The notes under the pieces were generated by a model, which was given only the letters and a program-made list of their open reading frames with translations, did no database searches and was not told where the DNA came from. Position numbers and translations under genes: made by a program. DNA of 53,078 nt, taken from the NCBI RefSeq assembly GCF_017115105.1, contig NZ_JABXKH010000067.1:54518-107595 (forward strand), read 5' to 3'. The stretch's first letter is position 1, and each line of letters begins with the position of its first letter. This DNA comes from Nostoc sp. NMS2. GTDB taxonomy: Bacteria; Cyanobacteriota; Cyanobacteriia; Cyanobacteriales; Nostocaceae. This document shows positions 1 to 8,351 of the stretch, piece by piece.

Positions 1-291
1 TATATTAACAACAAACCCCTCCCAGAAGCTAATTATCTCGCTTCTGGCCAAACCACAGTGATTAATGTTTGCCAATCAGGGCCACAGCCACCTTTTTTGG
101 AAAAACCTCAGACCATACCAGATGATTCATACTTAGTACTAGGTGATAATCGTAACAATAGTTACGATGGACGCTGTTGGGGTGTTGTCCCTCGCCAGAA
201 TATTATTGGACGGGCTGTAGTTCGCTTTTGGCCTCTAAATCATGTTGGAGGAATAGATAAAGTACCACCATATCCACAAACAACTCCATAA
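1..291 (+). CDS. lepB: Signal peptidase I, C-terminal part (5' end outside window)
   Basis: The open frame runs from base 1 to the TAA at 289-291 and encodes the last 96 residues of a type I signal peptidase, the membrane serine protease that removes signal peptides from exported proteins. The C-terminal box with [11 protein letters not shown] (family box E) and the ending [12 protein letters not shown] are visible. The Ser/Lys catalytic region would lie upstream of the window. The DNA is nearly identical to 723-1002 of the next gene, so this is the first member of a tandem duplication. A GTG at 58 could be read as a start, but the frame is open and homologous to the paralogue right up to base 1, so it is internal. 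The family is clear; whether the missing N-terminus is intact cannot be seen. Confidence 0.8.
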   Translation, partial: YINNKPLPEANYLASGQTTVINVCQSGPQPPFLEKPQTIPDDSYLVLGDNRNNSYDGRCWGVVPRQNIIGRAVVRFWPLNHVGGIDKVPPYPQTTP

Positions 292-396
292 TGGATAATT
301 TAGCTTGATGCTTTTGCTCAAGAAGAATTTAGAACTATTACATTCTTTGCTTGAGCAATCAGCTAGCTTCCAGAAGAAAGCAAAAGAAAATATGAT

Positions 397-1002
397 ATGC
401 CCAATATCAGCCGTAAGACCATTGTCGAGGGTACTGTAATACTAGTCTTCTGGGCTATTGGTATATATATCCTTATTTTTACCGAAGCTCGCTGGATTCC
501 TTCTGGTGCTATGGAACCCACTCTGCATGGTACGCCAAACCAGTGGGAGGCAGACAAGATCATTGTCGATAAGTTGAAATATAAATTTGCTGACCCACAG
601 CGTGGAGACATCGTAGTATTTTCACCGACGAAAGAATTACAAAAAGAACAATATCAAGATGCTTTTATTAAAAGAGTAATTGGCTTACCTGGAGAACAAG
701 TACAACTCAGAGATGGCAAGGTTTATATTAACAACAAACCCCTCCCAGAAGCTAATTATCTCGCTTCTGGCCAAACCACAGTTATTGATGTTTGCCAATC
801 AGGGCCACAGCCACCTTTTTTGGAAAAACCCCAGACGATACCAGATGATTCATACTTAGTACTAGGTGACAATCGTAACAGTAGTTACGATGGACGCTGC
901 TGGGGTGTTGTCCCTCGCCAGAATATAATTGGACGGGCTGTAGTTCGCTTTTGGCCTTTAAATCATGTCGGAGGAATAGATAAATCGCCACTATATCCAT
1001 AA
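397..1002 (+). CDS. lepB: Signal peptidase I paralogue with Ala at the catalytic Ser position
   Basis: This 201-residue protein has the S26 signal peptidase layout: a short cytoplasmic N-terminus, one membrane segment (about residues 9-29), then the periplasmic/lumenal domain. The box normally written PSxSM reads [10 protein letters not shown], so residue 38 (codon GCT, 508-510) is Ala where the nucleophilic Ser stands in active enzymes. The general-base region is kept ([11 protein letters not shown], Lys92), as is box E ([11 protein letters not shown]). It lies 105 bases after the first copy and the last 90 or so codons of the two are almost identical. Membership of the family is seen directly; loss of protease activity is an inference from known E. 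coli LepB chemistry (Ser90/Lys145). Some cyanobacterial paralogues may share this change, so it may not be a recent mutation. Confidence 0.85.
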   Translation: MPNISRKTIVEGTVILVFWAIGIYILIFTEARWIPSGAMEPTLHGTPNQWEADKIIVDKLKYKFADPQRGDIVVFSPTKELQKEQYQDAFIKRVIGLPGEQVQLRDGKVYINNKPLPEANYLASGQTTVIDVCQSGPQPPFLEKPQTIPDDSYLVLGDNRNSSYDGRCWGVVPRQNIIGRAVVRFWPLNHVGGIDKSPLYP

Positions 1003-1012
1003 ATTAACAAAA

Positions 1013-1175
1013 TTAGTAAGTAGGTCGGCGCAATTAAAGCTAACTGGTGAGGGCTGTCATTTGTCCTTTGTCACTTGTACTGAGCGACTTGTGCCGAGCC
1101 TGTCCTGAGCGTAGCCGAAGGGCGAAGTCGAGGTAAGTCGAAGTATTAGTCATTAGTAAGGGCTTTAAGCCTATT
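1013..1175. repeat. Dispersed repeat, second copy inverted at 21755-21833
   Basis: The gap after lepB carries a block including CGGCGCAATTAAAGCTAACT and GGCTGTCATTTGTCCTTTGT, and further on GTCATTAGTAAGGG and TTTAAGCC. The same blocks in the same order occur in reverse complement at 21755-21833 beside the tenA-like gene. Here the copy is split by an extra stretch at about 1080-1145 that holds the common short repeat seen as GAGCGTAGCCGAAGGGCG. The rest of the gap (about 1241-1300) is a palindrome of AATCTAAAATCTAAAAT-type units just before the MOSC gene. No gene is visible in this gap. Confidence 0.7.
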
Positions 1176-1306
1176 TATGTTTCGCAACATACTTTGGTTT
1201 TTTCGCGCCAATTTACTTAAGGTGGATAAATCACAAAAGAATTCTAGATTTTAGATTGGTGATTTTGCAGTCCCCAATCTAAAATCTAAAATCTAAAATT
1301 GCTATA

Positions 1307-2089
1307 ATGCCTTACCTAGCCAAGATTTTACTGTATCCAGTTAAATCACTGGATGGTGTTGAAGTTAATAACGCTGGAGTTCTTGCCAGTGGCGCACTAC
1401 AGCATGACCGCGAGTTTGCCATCTTTGACGATCGCGGTAAATTTGTCAATGGCAAGCGTCATGCTAAAATCCATTTACTAAGGGTGCAATTTGCACTCTT
1501 CAATAGAACTATTTCGCTACAAATTCCAGGCGGCGACTCACAACAAGTTTTTCATCTGGATGATCAACGGCAAGCCCTAGAAGCAACTTTGAGTAATTAT
1601 TTTGAGTTTGCTGTTACATTAAGGCAAAACTCTCTGATGGGCTTTCCTGACGATACACGATCGCCAGGCCCAACCGTAATTAGTACAGCGACGTTGACAG
1701 AAGTAGCTTCTTGGTTTCCCGGTTTAAGTGTAGATGAAATACGCCGTCGGATGCGTGCCAATATCGAGATTGACGGTGTACCAGCATTTTGGGAAGATCG
1801 GTTATTTAGTGAACAAGGTGATTTAGTCTCCTTTCGAGTGGGAGATGTAGATTTTTTTGGGGTTAATCCATGCCAGCGTTGTATAGTTCCAACACGCGAT
1901 TCTTACTTAGGGGAAGCTTACCCAAATTTTCAAAAAATCTTTGCTACCCAGCGACAAGCTACTCTGCCTAATTGGGTTGCTGCATCGCCTTTTAATCACT
2001 TTTACAGATTGAGTGTTAATACGCAATTGCCTCTATCCTCAGCCGGAAAAATTTTACAAATCGGCGATAAAGTTGACATACTTCTATAA
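1307..2089 (+). CDS. MOSC-domain protein (YcbX/mARC-like)
   Basis: The 260-residue product has the two-part layout of MOSC proteins: an N-terminal beta-barrel domain (about residues 1-110, beginning with the typical LLYPVKSLDGVEV) and a MOSC domain. The MOSC part contains NPCQRCIVPTRD, with the conserved cysteine that in this superfamily contacts the molybdenum cofactor sulfur. Relatives include E. coli YcbX and eukaryotic mARC, which reduce N-hydroxylated substrates using Moco. The fused ferredoxin domain of YcbX is absent. The ATG at 1307 follows directly after an AATCTAAAAT-type repeat and is the first good start. No obvious operon partner. The substrate is unknown. Confidence 0.85.
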   Translation: MPYLAKILLYPVKSLDGVEVNNAGVLASGALQHDREFAIFDDRGKFVNGKRHAKIHLLRVQFALFNRTISLQIPGGDSQQVFHLDDQRQALEATLSNYFEFAVTLRQNSLMGFPDDTRSPGPTVISTATLTEVASWFPGLSVDEIRRRMRANIEIDGVPAFWEDRLFSEQGDLVSFRVGDVDFFGVNPCQRCIVPTRDSYLGEAYPNFQKIFATQRQATLPNWVAASPFNHFYRLSVNTQLPLSSAGKILQIGDKVDILL

Positions 2090-2689
2090 TAAAATTAACA
2101 TTTATTTATAATAAAAAATACTAAGTAAATTTTCTTGGATTTTTTTTGTTATTAGTATGTATTTGCATGAAAATTTTAAAATTGTTGTAGTTAAATATAG
2201 GTTTTTGTGCAAGTTTAGAGGTTTTGAGACTGGAAAATCAAGACCTCAGCAATTTAGAAATTAAATTTACGATTAGGTGCTAATGGCGACCTGAATTTTA
2301 GAATGGCATACTGTAGCTTATTGGTTAAATTTCAGTTGTTCTAAGGAAATGTACTGATACATTGCCAGATAAAACTGAGCAAACTAAGCCGCGATGTTTA
2401 CGACGGGCTGTGACGCTCGACGATTCGCTCTAAGCGAAGCCGTTGGCGTTGCCTCTCTAAGAGTTGGCTTTACGCTGCGCTATCAGCGTCGCAAAATTTG
2501 AAAATTGGGGGTTGGACAAACTTAACTAGTCAGACAAGTATCCGAACAAAATTTTTAATGCTTTTTTTATACTCAACTTTCTCAGAGATGTCATGCTCGA
2601 AGTGATGACATACCGTAATTTTTTTGGTATTAAATGTAGCTGAAATGGCAAAAATACCCCAAATATATGCTGGGGAAAATTAAACAACA
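2090..2689. other. 600-base intergenic region with repeat tract
   Basis: No gene is supported here. The first 300 bases are AT-rich. At about 2395-2490 lies a GC-richer tract with units such as GCTCTAAGCGAAGCCGTTGG and GCTTTACGCTGCGC, a type of short repeat common in Nostoc genomes. The last 150 bases before the kinase start at 2690 presumably carry its promoter, but no clear -10/-35 pair could be assigned. Confidence 0.5.
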
Positions 2690-5600
2690 ATGTTATCCAA
2701 ACTTCAGTCTGTCAAATCTCTTAATTGCTTAGTTGGCAAAGTTTACGCCAGGATGCCCTTAAAGTATGTTCTGATTGTCCCCTTTATATTGCAAATTTGT
2801 GGGGCGGTAGGACTTGTGGGCTATCTTTCGTATCAAAACGGACAAAAAGCGGTAAGGGAGCTTGCTAGTCAATTAGAAAATGAAATCTGCGATCGCATTG
2901 AACAGCATCTTAATAACTATTTAACAACTCCGAAGCAAATAAATCAAATTAACTTAGATGCGGTTGAGTTAGGTATGCTCAACCTTTCTGACTTTAAAAC
3001 CACCGGAAATTACTTTTGGAAACAAATGCAGGTTTTCAATGTTGGCTACAACAGCTTTGCCAACCCCAAAGGGGAATTTATCGGTATTGAACGTTTAGAT
3101 AATGGCAAGCTGTTGATTAATGAAGTTAGTCAAAAGCATGGTATTGGGAAACTTTATATTTATGATTCAGACTTGAAGGGGAATCGTCGCCAGCCTCAGC
3201 AAGTTAAAGATTACGATCCTCGGACAGAAGCGTGGTATGCAGATGCAGTCAAAGCAGGCAAACCTGTTTGGAGTCAAATTTATCAATGGGAAGATAAACC
3301 AGAAGTTTTATCTATATCTTCCAGCTATCCTGTGTACGATAAAACTCATCAGCTTGTTGGCGTGATTAGTGTTGATTTAATCTTGTCGCAAATCAGCAAG
3401 TTTTTAGCCAAATTAAACACCGAACAATCGGGTAAAACTTTTATTTTAGAGCGTTCTGGGTTAATAGTGGCTTCTTCTAGCGAACCACCATATAACATCA
3501 TTAATGGTCAAATAAAACGTCGCTCGGCATTAGACAGTCGAAATTCTTTAATTCGACTCACAACCCAATCTTTGAAAAAACGCTTTGGCAGTCTTGGGTT
3601 TGTTGTCGGGAAGCAACAGCTAACTTTTAGCGCTGATGGGATGCGTTATTTTGTACAAGTAAAAAGTTGGAAAGATGAACTGGGTTTAGATTGGCTAATC
3701 GTGGCGGTGATTCCCGAAGACGAATTTATGGAGCAAATTAATAATAACACCCGCATCACCGTTTTGCTGTGCATAGTTGCTTTTTTAGTGGCTACAAGAA
3801 TAGGGATTTTAACTGCTCGCTGGATAATTAAGCCAATTTTACAATTAAACACATCAGCTAAGAAAATTGCTCAAGGTGAATGGGAGCAAACACCAGAAAT
3901 TCAGCGCTTTGATGAGTTGGGGGAACTAGCCAAGTCATTTGAAACTATGGCAAAACAGATGCAAGCATCTTTTAGTGTTTTGTCAGCAAAGAATGCTCAG
4001 ATGCAAGTTTTAAATGAGGCCCTATCTGAGAGTCAGAGTCGGCTAACTCAATTTTTAGAAGCTATGCCAGTAGGGGTATTTATTATAGATGCTGAAGGTG
4101 AACCTTATTATACAAATCATATTGGACAGCAAATTCTTGGTCAAGGAGCGATCGCAGAAGTTAGCGGCGAACAATTGTCAGAGGTATATCAAGCTTACCT
4201 TGCTGGGACAGATCAACTTTACCCCAGCGATCGCCTACCAGTTTTGAGAGCATTGCTGGGGGAAAGCACCAGAGTTGACGATATGGAAGTTCGCCATTTT
4301 GACAAGATTATTCCCATTGAAGTTTTGGGCAAACCCATCTATGATGAATCGGGAAATCTGGCTTTTGCGATCGCTACGTTTTTTGATATCACCCAACGCA
4401 AACAAGCAGAAAAATTATTAGCAGAATACAATCGCACCTTAGAAGCTCAAGTCAAAAAACGGACTGAAGAGTTCCAGCAAGTGATTGAACAACTGCAAAC
4501 CACCCAAGAAGAACTAATTCAATCGCAAAAAATCGCCGCCCAAGAACAGCAAGCAGCCATTCGGGAAGCAGCGCGAAGCGCCGCCGCTAACCTCGCCAAA
4601 AGCGAATTCCTTGCGAACATGAGCCACGAACTCCGTACTCCACTCAACGCCATTCTTGGTTTCACCCAAGTCATGAGCCGAGATTATACCCTATCTAGCG
4701 AACATCAAGAAAATTTGGCAATTATTAATCGGGCTGGCGAACATCTACTTAACTTAATTAACGACATTTTAGAAATGTCCAAAATCGAAGCTGGGAGAAT
4801 CACATTAAATCACGGTAGCTTTGACTTAATTCATCTATTGAATAACTTAGAAGAGATGCTGTGTTTGCGTGCTGCATCTAAAAACTTACAACTAGTATTT
4901 GAGTATGCACAAGACATTCCTAAGTACATAGAAACCGACGAAAATAAATTGTTTCAAGTCTTGCTCAACCTCTTGGGGAATGCCATCAAATTTACTGATA
5001 TTGGCAGAGTAGCGCTACGGCTGAGATGGGAGCAGGGGGAGCAGGGGGAGCAGGGGGAGCAAAATTCCCCCCATCCCCCTCGTCTCTTCTTCGAGGTACA
5101 AGACACAGGTTGCGGTATTACTCCACAAGAAATTGACTTGCTGTTTGAGGCTTTTGAGCAAACCGAAATCGGTAGAAAATCTCAACAGGGAACAGGACTA
5201 GGTTTAGCAATTAGCCGTAAATACGTACAACTGATGGGGGGAGATATTACAGTCAGCAGTACTCCTGGTATAGGTAGTACATTTGCTTTTGATATTGAAA
5301 TTGGTTTAGCTTGTCCTAGAGAAATGCCGACAAACCAAATTAAATCTCAAATTCTATCTTTAGCGCCGACTGAAAAAGCATACCGCATCTTAGTGGTTGA
5401 CGATGCGAAAGAAAGCCGTCTACTGCTAGTTAAAATTCTTACATCTCTGGGCTTTGAAGTCAGGGAAGCTACAAATGGTCTAGAAGCAGTTAGTAATTGG
5501 GAATCTTGGGAACCACACTTGATTTTTATGGATATGCGAATGCCGATTATGGACGGCTACGAAGCTACAAGAATAATTAAAGGTAAACAAATAGGGCATG

Positions 5601-6250
5601 GAACAGCCAATAGGTTGCGGAGGTTCCCAAAATTTAAACAACTGACATCATCGGGGAGCCAGTATCTTAGCGGAGGGTTAACCGATTCAGGCGACTGTGA
5701 GGTTCTCAAAACTGGATGCAAAGCCTCTCCCACACCAGAAGTAGCTGGTGCGGCCATTTTGCGATCGCCATTCGCCCTAGCTCCCCCTTCCGACTTCCTG
5801 GAGACAGGGCATGGTTGTTTGAATAAACACACGATCGTTATTGCCCTAACTGCTAGCGCCTTTGAGGAAGAACGCCAGAAGATTTTATCTATTGGCTGCG
5901 ATGATTTTATTCGCAAGCCATTCACACAGGAAGTATTATTGGAAAAACTGAGCCAACATCTGGGTGTAAAGTATACCAACCAAGTAGAAAACCCAAATAC
6001 AGCAGTTGCCGATCAACCTACACAGATATTTGTCAGTTTTGCGGAACTCCTGAGTCATTTATCACAAATGTCACCTGAGTGGCTGCAAAAGATCCATTAT
6101 GCCGCAGCCAGCTGTAGCGATGAACTGATTTTAGAGTTAATCAAGCAAATTCCCTCAGAGAATGTTCAGGTATCCCAAGTTCTCAGGGATTTAGCAAATA
6201 ACTACCAGTTTGAGAAAATTATGGAATTGACTAAAACAAACATAGAATGA
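2690..6250 (+). CDS. Hybrid sensor histidine kinase (Cache-HAMP-PAS-HisKA-HATPase-REC)
   Basis: This 1186-residue membrane sensor kinase probably reads an extracytoplasmic small molecule and relays phosphate internally. Domains in order: membrane segment about 24-47; double Cache-like periplasmic domain to about 340; second membrane segment about 352-378; HAMP; PAS (about 448-572); coiled coil; HisKA with SHELRTPLNAILGF (His646); HATPase with N box (LLNLLGNAIKFTD) and G boxes (DTGCGI, GTGLGLAI); REC with LVVDDAKESR and phospho-acceptor Asp948 (FMDMRMPIMDGYEA). Two insertions stand out: an EQG repeat at about 782-793 between the N and G1 boxes, and about 71 extra residues (968-1038) inside the REC domain. 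Its stop overlaps the next start (ATGA), so the two genes are co-transcribed. The ligand is unknown. Confidence 0.9.
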   Translation: MLSKLQSVKSLNCLVGKVYARMPLKYVLIVPFILQICGAVGLVGYLSYQNGQKAVRELASQLENEICDRIEQHLNNYLTTPKQINQINLDAVELGMLNLSDFKTTGNYFWKQMQVFNVGYNSFANPKGEFIGIERLDNGKLLINEVSQKHGIGKLYIYDSDLKGNRRQPQQVKDYDPRTEAWYADAVKAGKPVWSQIYQWEDKPEVLSISSSYPVYDKTHQLVGVISVDLILSQISKFLAKLNTEQSGKTFILERSGLIVASSSEPPYNIINGQIKRRSALDSRNSLIRLTTQSLKKRFGSLGFVVGKQQLTFSADGMRYFVQVKSWKDELGLDWLIVAVIPEDEFMEQINNNTRITVLLCIVAFLVATRIGILTARWIIKPILQLNTSAKKIAQGEWEQTPEIQRFDELGELAKSFETMAKQMQASFSVLSAKNAQMQVLNEALSESQSRLTQFLEAMPVGVFIIDAEGEPYYTNHIGQQILGQGAIAEVSGEQLSEVYQAYLAGTDQLYPSDRLPVLRALLGESTRVDDMEVRHFDKIIPIEVLGKPIYDESGNLAFAIATFFDITQRKQAEKLLAEYNRTLEAQVKKRTEEFQQVIEQLQTTQEELIQSQKIAAQEQQAAIREAARSAAANLAKSEFLANMSHELRTPLNAILGFTQVMSRDYTLSSEHQENLAIINRAGEHLLNLINDILEMSKIEAGRITLNHGSFDLIHLLNNLEEMLCLRAASKNLQLVFEYAQDIPKYIETDENKLFQVLLNLLGNAIKFTDIGRVALRLRWEQGEQGEQGEQNSPHPPRLFFEVQDTGCGITPQEIDLLFEAFEQTEIGRKSQQGTGLGLAISRKYVQLMGGDITVSSTPGIGSTFAFDIEIGLACPREMPTNQIKSQILSLAPTEKAYRILVVDDAKESRLLLVKILTSLGFEVREATNGLEAVSNWESWEPHLIFMDMRMPIMDGYEATRIIKGKQIGHGTANRLRRFPKFKQLTSSGSQYLSGGLTDSGDCEVLKTGCKASPTPEVAGAAILRSPFALAPPSDFLETGHGCLNKHTIVIALTASAFEEERQKILSIGCDDFIRKPFTQEVLLEKLSQHLGVKYTNQVENPNTAVADQPTQIFVSFAELLSHLSQMSPEWLQKIHYAAASCSDELILELIKQIPSENVQVSQVLRDLANNYQFEKIMELTKTNIE
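5594..5806 (+). repeat. 213-bp in-frame insertion inside the REC domain
   Basis: The 9-mer AGGGCATGG occurs at 5593-5601 and again at 5806-5814. The distance, 213 bases, is exactly 71 codons. Removing one unit joins IIKGKQIGHG to CLNKHTIVIALTASAF, which is the expected spacing of a REC domain between its central Asp region and the conserved Thr/Ser strand. The inserted DNA contains a GCGATCGC site and tracts such as GCGGAGGTTCCC and GATGCAAAGCCTCTCCC that look like dispersed Nostoc repeat DNA, not REC coding sequence. The 9-bp direct repeat looks like a target-site duplication. Confidence 0.7.
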
Positions 6251-8082
6251 ATTACGAGCATTTAGACCCTAATAAAAAAGATATTTTGATCGTTGACGAT
6301 ATGGCGGACAACCTGCGGGTTTTATCCTCAATATTGACAAAGGAAGGGTATAACGTTCGTAAAGCCTTGAACTGGCAAATGGCACTGACAGCAACTCAAA
6401 CAGTATTGCCGGATCTGATTTTACTCGATATTATGATGCCAGAAGTAGATGGCTATGAAATTTGTCAGGCATTTAAAGCTTGGGAGCTAACAGCCGATAT
6501 TCCGGTGATTTTTATTAGCGCTTTAGATGATGTTTTTGACAAAGTTAAAGCCTTTAGGGTAGGTGGTGTAGACTACATCACCAAACCTTTTGAGTTTCAA
6601 GAAGTTTTAGTGCGCGTGAAAAATCAACTGGCATTGAGATCAGCGCGATTAGAAATATTGAAATTAAATGTAGAACTTGAACATCGGGTAACACAGCGAA
6701 CTGAGGAGCTAGAAAAAGCTCTCCAAAAACTTCAAAAAGAAATCAATTCCCGCCAGGAATTGCAAAGTAAACTATTAGATATAGCGCTGCATGATTCGCT
6801 GACTGGATTACCAAACCGAGTTTTATTTATGAGGCGACTAGACAATGCTCTCAATCGAGCAAAGCAAGAATCTAGTTATCAGTTTGCAGTCCTTTTTTTA
6901 GACTGCGATCGCTTCAAAGTTGTCAATGATTCTCTTGGTCATCTGGTGGGAGATGAATTGCTGATTTCTATCGCTTGTCGCCTGCAAACGTGTCTCATAC
7001 CTATTGATACTCTAGCCCGATTGGGTGGTGATGAATTTGGAATTCTCTTAGAAAATATTACGGATATCAATATAGCAATCCAAGTTGCTGATCGGATTAT
7101 GCAACAGCTATCACTTGCTTTTAAACTATCAAGATATGAAGTCTTTATGAATGCCAGTATTGGCATTAGTTGGGGCAATAAAGATTACGATCGCCCAGAG
7201 TATTTACTGCGGGATGCTGATACGGCAATGTATCGGGCTAAGGCTCAAGGAAGAGCCAAATATCATGTTTTTAATCCAGCGATGCATCAGGAAGCTATTC
7301 AGCTTTTAGAGTTAGAAAACGACCTCCGAAGAGCTGTTGAAAGGCAAGAATTCCTGGTATATTATCAGCCAATTATTTCTCTAATTACAGGCAAAATTTC
7401 TGGATTTGAAGCCTTGGTGCGCTGGCGACATCCAATTCGTGGTCTAGTTTCTCCTACAGAATTTATTCCTGTAGCAGAAGAAACAGGTTTAATTAATGCC
7501 ATCAATACTTGGGTATTACAGTCAGCTTGTAATCAACTAAGCATTTGGCAACATCAGCCAGTGACACCAGAACCTCTAACTATTAGTGTCAATTTGAGTG
7601 CTAGATTATTTTTACAACCCAATTTTGTAGAACAAATTGACCGAATTATTTATGAAACTAAAATAAATCCTGCATATTTAGAATTAGAAATAACAGAAAG
7701 TGTAATTATGGAAAATACTAATGCGATTAAAATAATTTTGCAACAACTAAAACAGCGAAATATAAAGTTGATTATGGATGACTTTGGTACCGGATATTCC
7801 TCTTTAAGTTACCTACATAGCTTTCCTTTAAATGCACTCAAAATTGATAAATCTTTCGTAAAACGGATGCAGGATAACAAAGAAAATATGGGGTTAGTAC
7901 CAGCAATGATTGGTATAGCCAACTCAATGGGCATGAGTGCGATCGCTGAAGGTGTCGAAACAGAAGAACAGTTAGCCCAGTTGAGAAGTCTAAATTGTAA
8001 TTTTGCTCAAGGATTTCTGTTTTCTGAACCCATAGAACAACAATTGGTTCTGAAGTTGCTTGCCGCAGCACCTCAATGGTAG
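6247..8082 (+). CDS. Response regulator with GGDEF and EAL domains (c-di-GMP turnover)
   Basis: The 611-residue cytoplasmic protein starts with a REC domain (ILIVDD; phospho-acceptor Asp61 in LLDIMMPEVDGYE; conserved Lys in ITKPFE). A short coiled coil (about 130-175) leads to a diguanylate cyclase domain with an intact GGDEF signature (residues 260-264) and then a phosphodiesterase domain with intact EAL (388-390, GFEALVRWRHP) and further conserved motifs (LELEITES, MDDFGTGYSSL, KIDKSFV). Both catalytic signatures are kept, so it could make or degrade c-di-GMP depending on its phosphorylation. The ATG at 6247 overlaps the stop of the upstream hybrid kinase, which makes that kinase the likely phosphodonor. 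The direction of the net activity cannot be read from sequence. Confidence 0.92.
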   Translation: MNYEHLDPNKKDILIVDDMADNLRVLSSILTKEGYNVRKALNWQMALTATQTVLPDLILLDIMMPEVDGYEICQAFKAWELTADIPVIFISALDDVFDKVKAFRVGGVDYITKPFEFQEVLVRVKNQLALRSARLEILKLNVELEHRVTQRTEELEKALQKLQKEINSRQELQSKLLDIALHDSLTGLPNRVLFMRRLDNALNRAKQESSYQFAVLFLDCDRFKVVNDSLGHLVGDELLISIACRLQTCLIPIDTLARLGGDEFGILLENITDINIAIQVADRIMQQLSLAFKLSRYEVFMNASIGISWGNKDYDRPEYLLRDADTAMYRAKAQGRAKYHVFNPAMHQEAIQLLELENDLRRAVERQEFLVYYQPIISLITGKISGFEALVRWRHPIRGLVSPTEFIPVAEETGLINAINTWVLQSACNQLSIWQHQPVTPEPLTISVNLSARLFLQPNFVEQIDRIIYETKINPAYLELEITESVIMENTNAIKIILQQLKQRNIKLIMDDFGTGYSSLSYLHSFPLNALKIDKSFVKRMQDNKENMGLVPAMIGIANSMGMSAIAEGVETEEQLAQLRSLNCNFAQGFLFSEPIEQQLVLKLLAAAPQW

Positions 8083-8111
8083 CTATACAATAAGCACTTG
8101 GGAAGAATTTC

Positions 8112-8229
8112 ATTGTTGACGTTCGGCTCGATTATCTGTGCGGGCTATTTAGATAAGCTGCTATAAGCAGGCTATCAGGTTCGCCAAGCTCATAACTGGT
8201 CAATAGCTTTGGTAATTGATAAAACTCTC
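8112..8229 (+). pseudogene. Relic of a third REC (receiver) domain
   Basis: Between two REC-bearing genes the gap contains decayed receiver-like coding. In one frame, from 8112, IVD is followed by a stretch ending in a stop. In another frame, 8170-8229 reads GYQVRQAHNWSIALVIDKTL and then TAG. This compares with GYNVRKALNWQMALTATQTV at residues 34-53 of the preceding protein and GFEVRKALNGKMALTACQMV of the next. The piece covers about 40 codons with at least one frameshift and stops. I read it as the remnant of a response-regulator copy lost from the cluster; the match is short and was made by eye. Confidence 0.5.
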
Positions 8230-8351
8230 TAGCCTCTGTGGGAGTTAAACTATAAATATAAGTATTTTGGTGAAATCGATCAAAAAATCAGGGTAATTTA
8301 AAAGAAGCATTTACTATCCTCAATCATTACAAGCATAGCTTTTGATACATA

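Noticed and set aside
5557..5979. 140-residue minus-strand frame inside the hybrid kinase gene
   Set aside because: It overlaps the repeat insertion and conserved receiver coding on the plus strand; a shadow frame.
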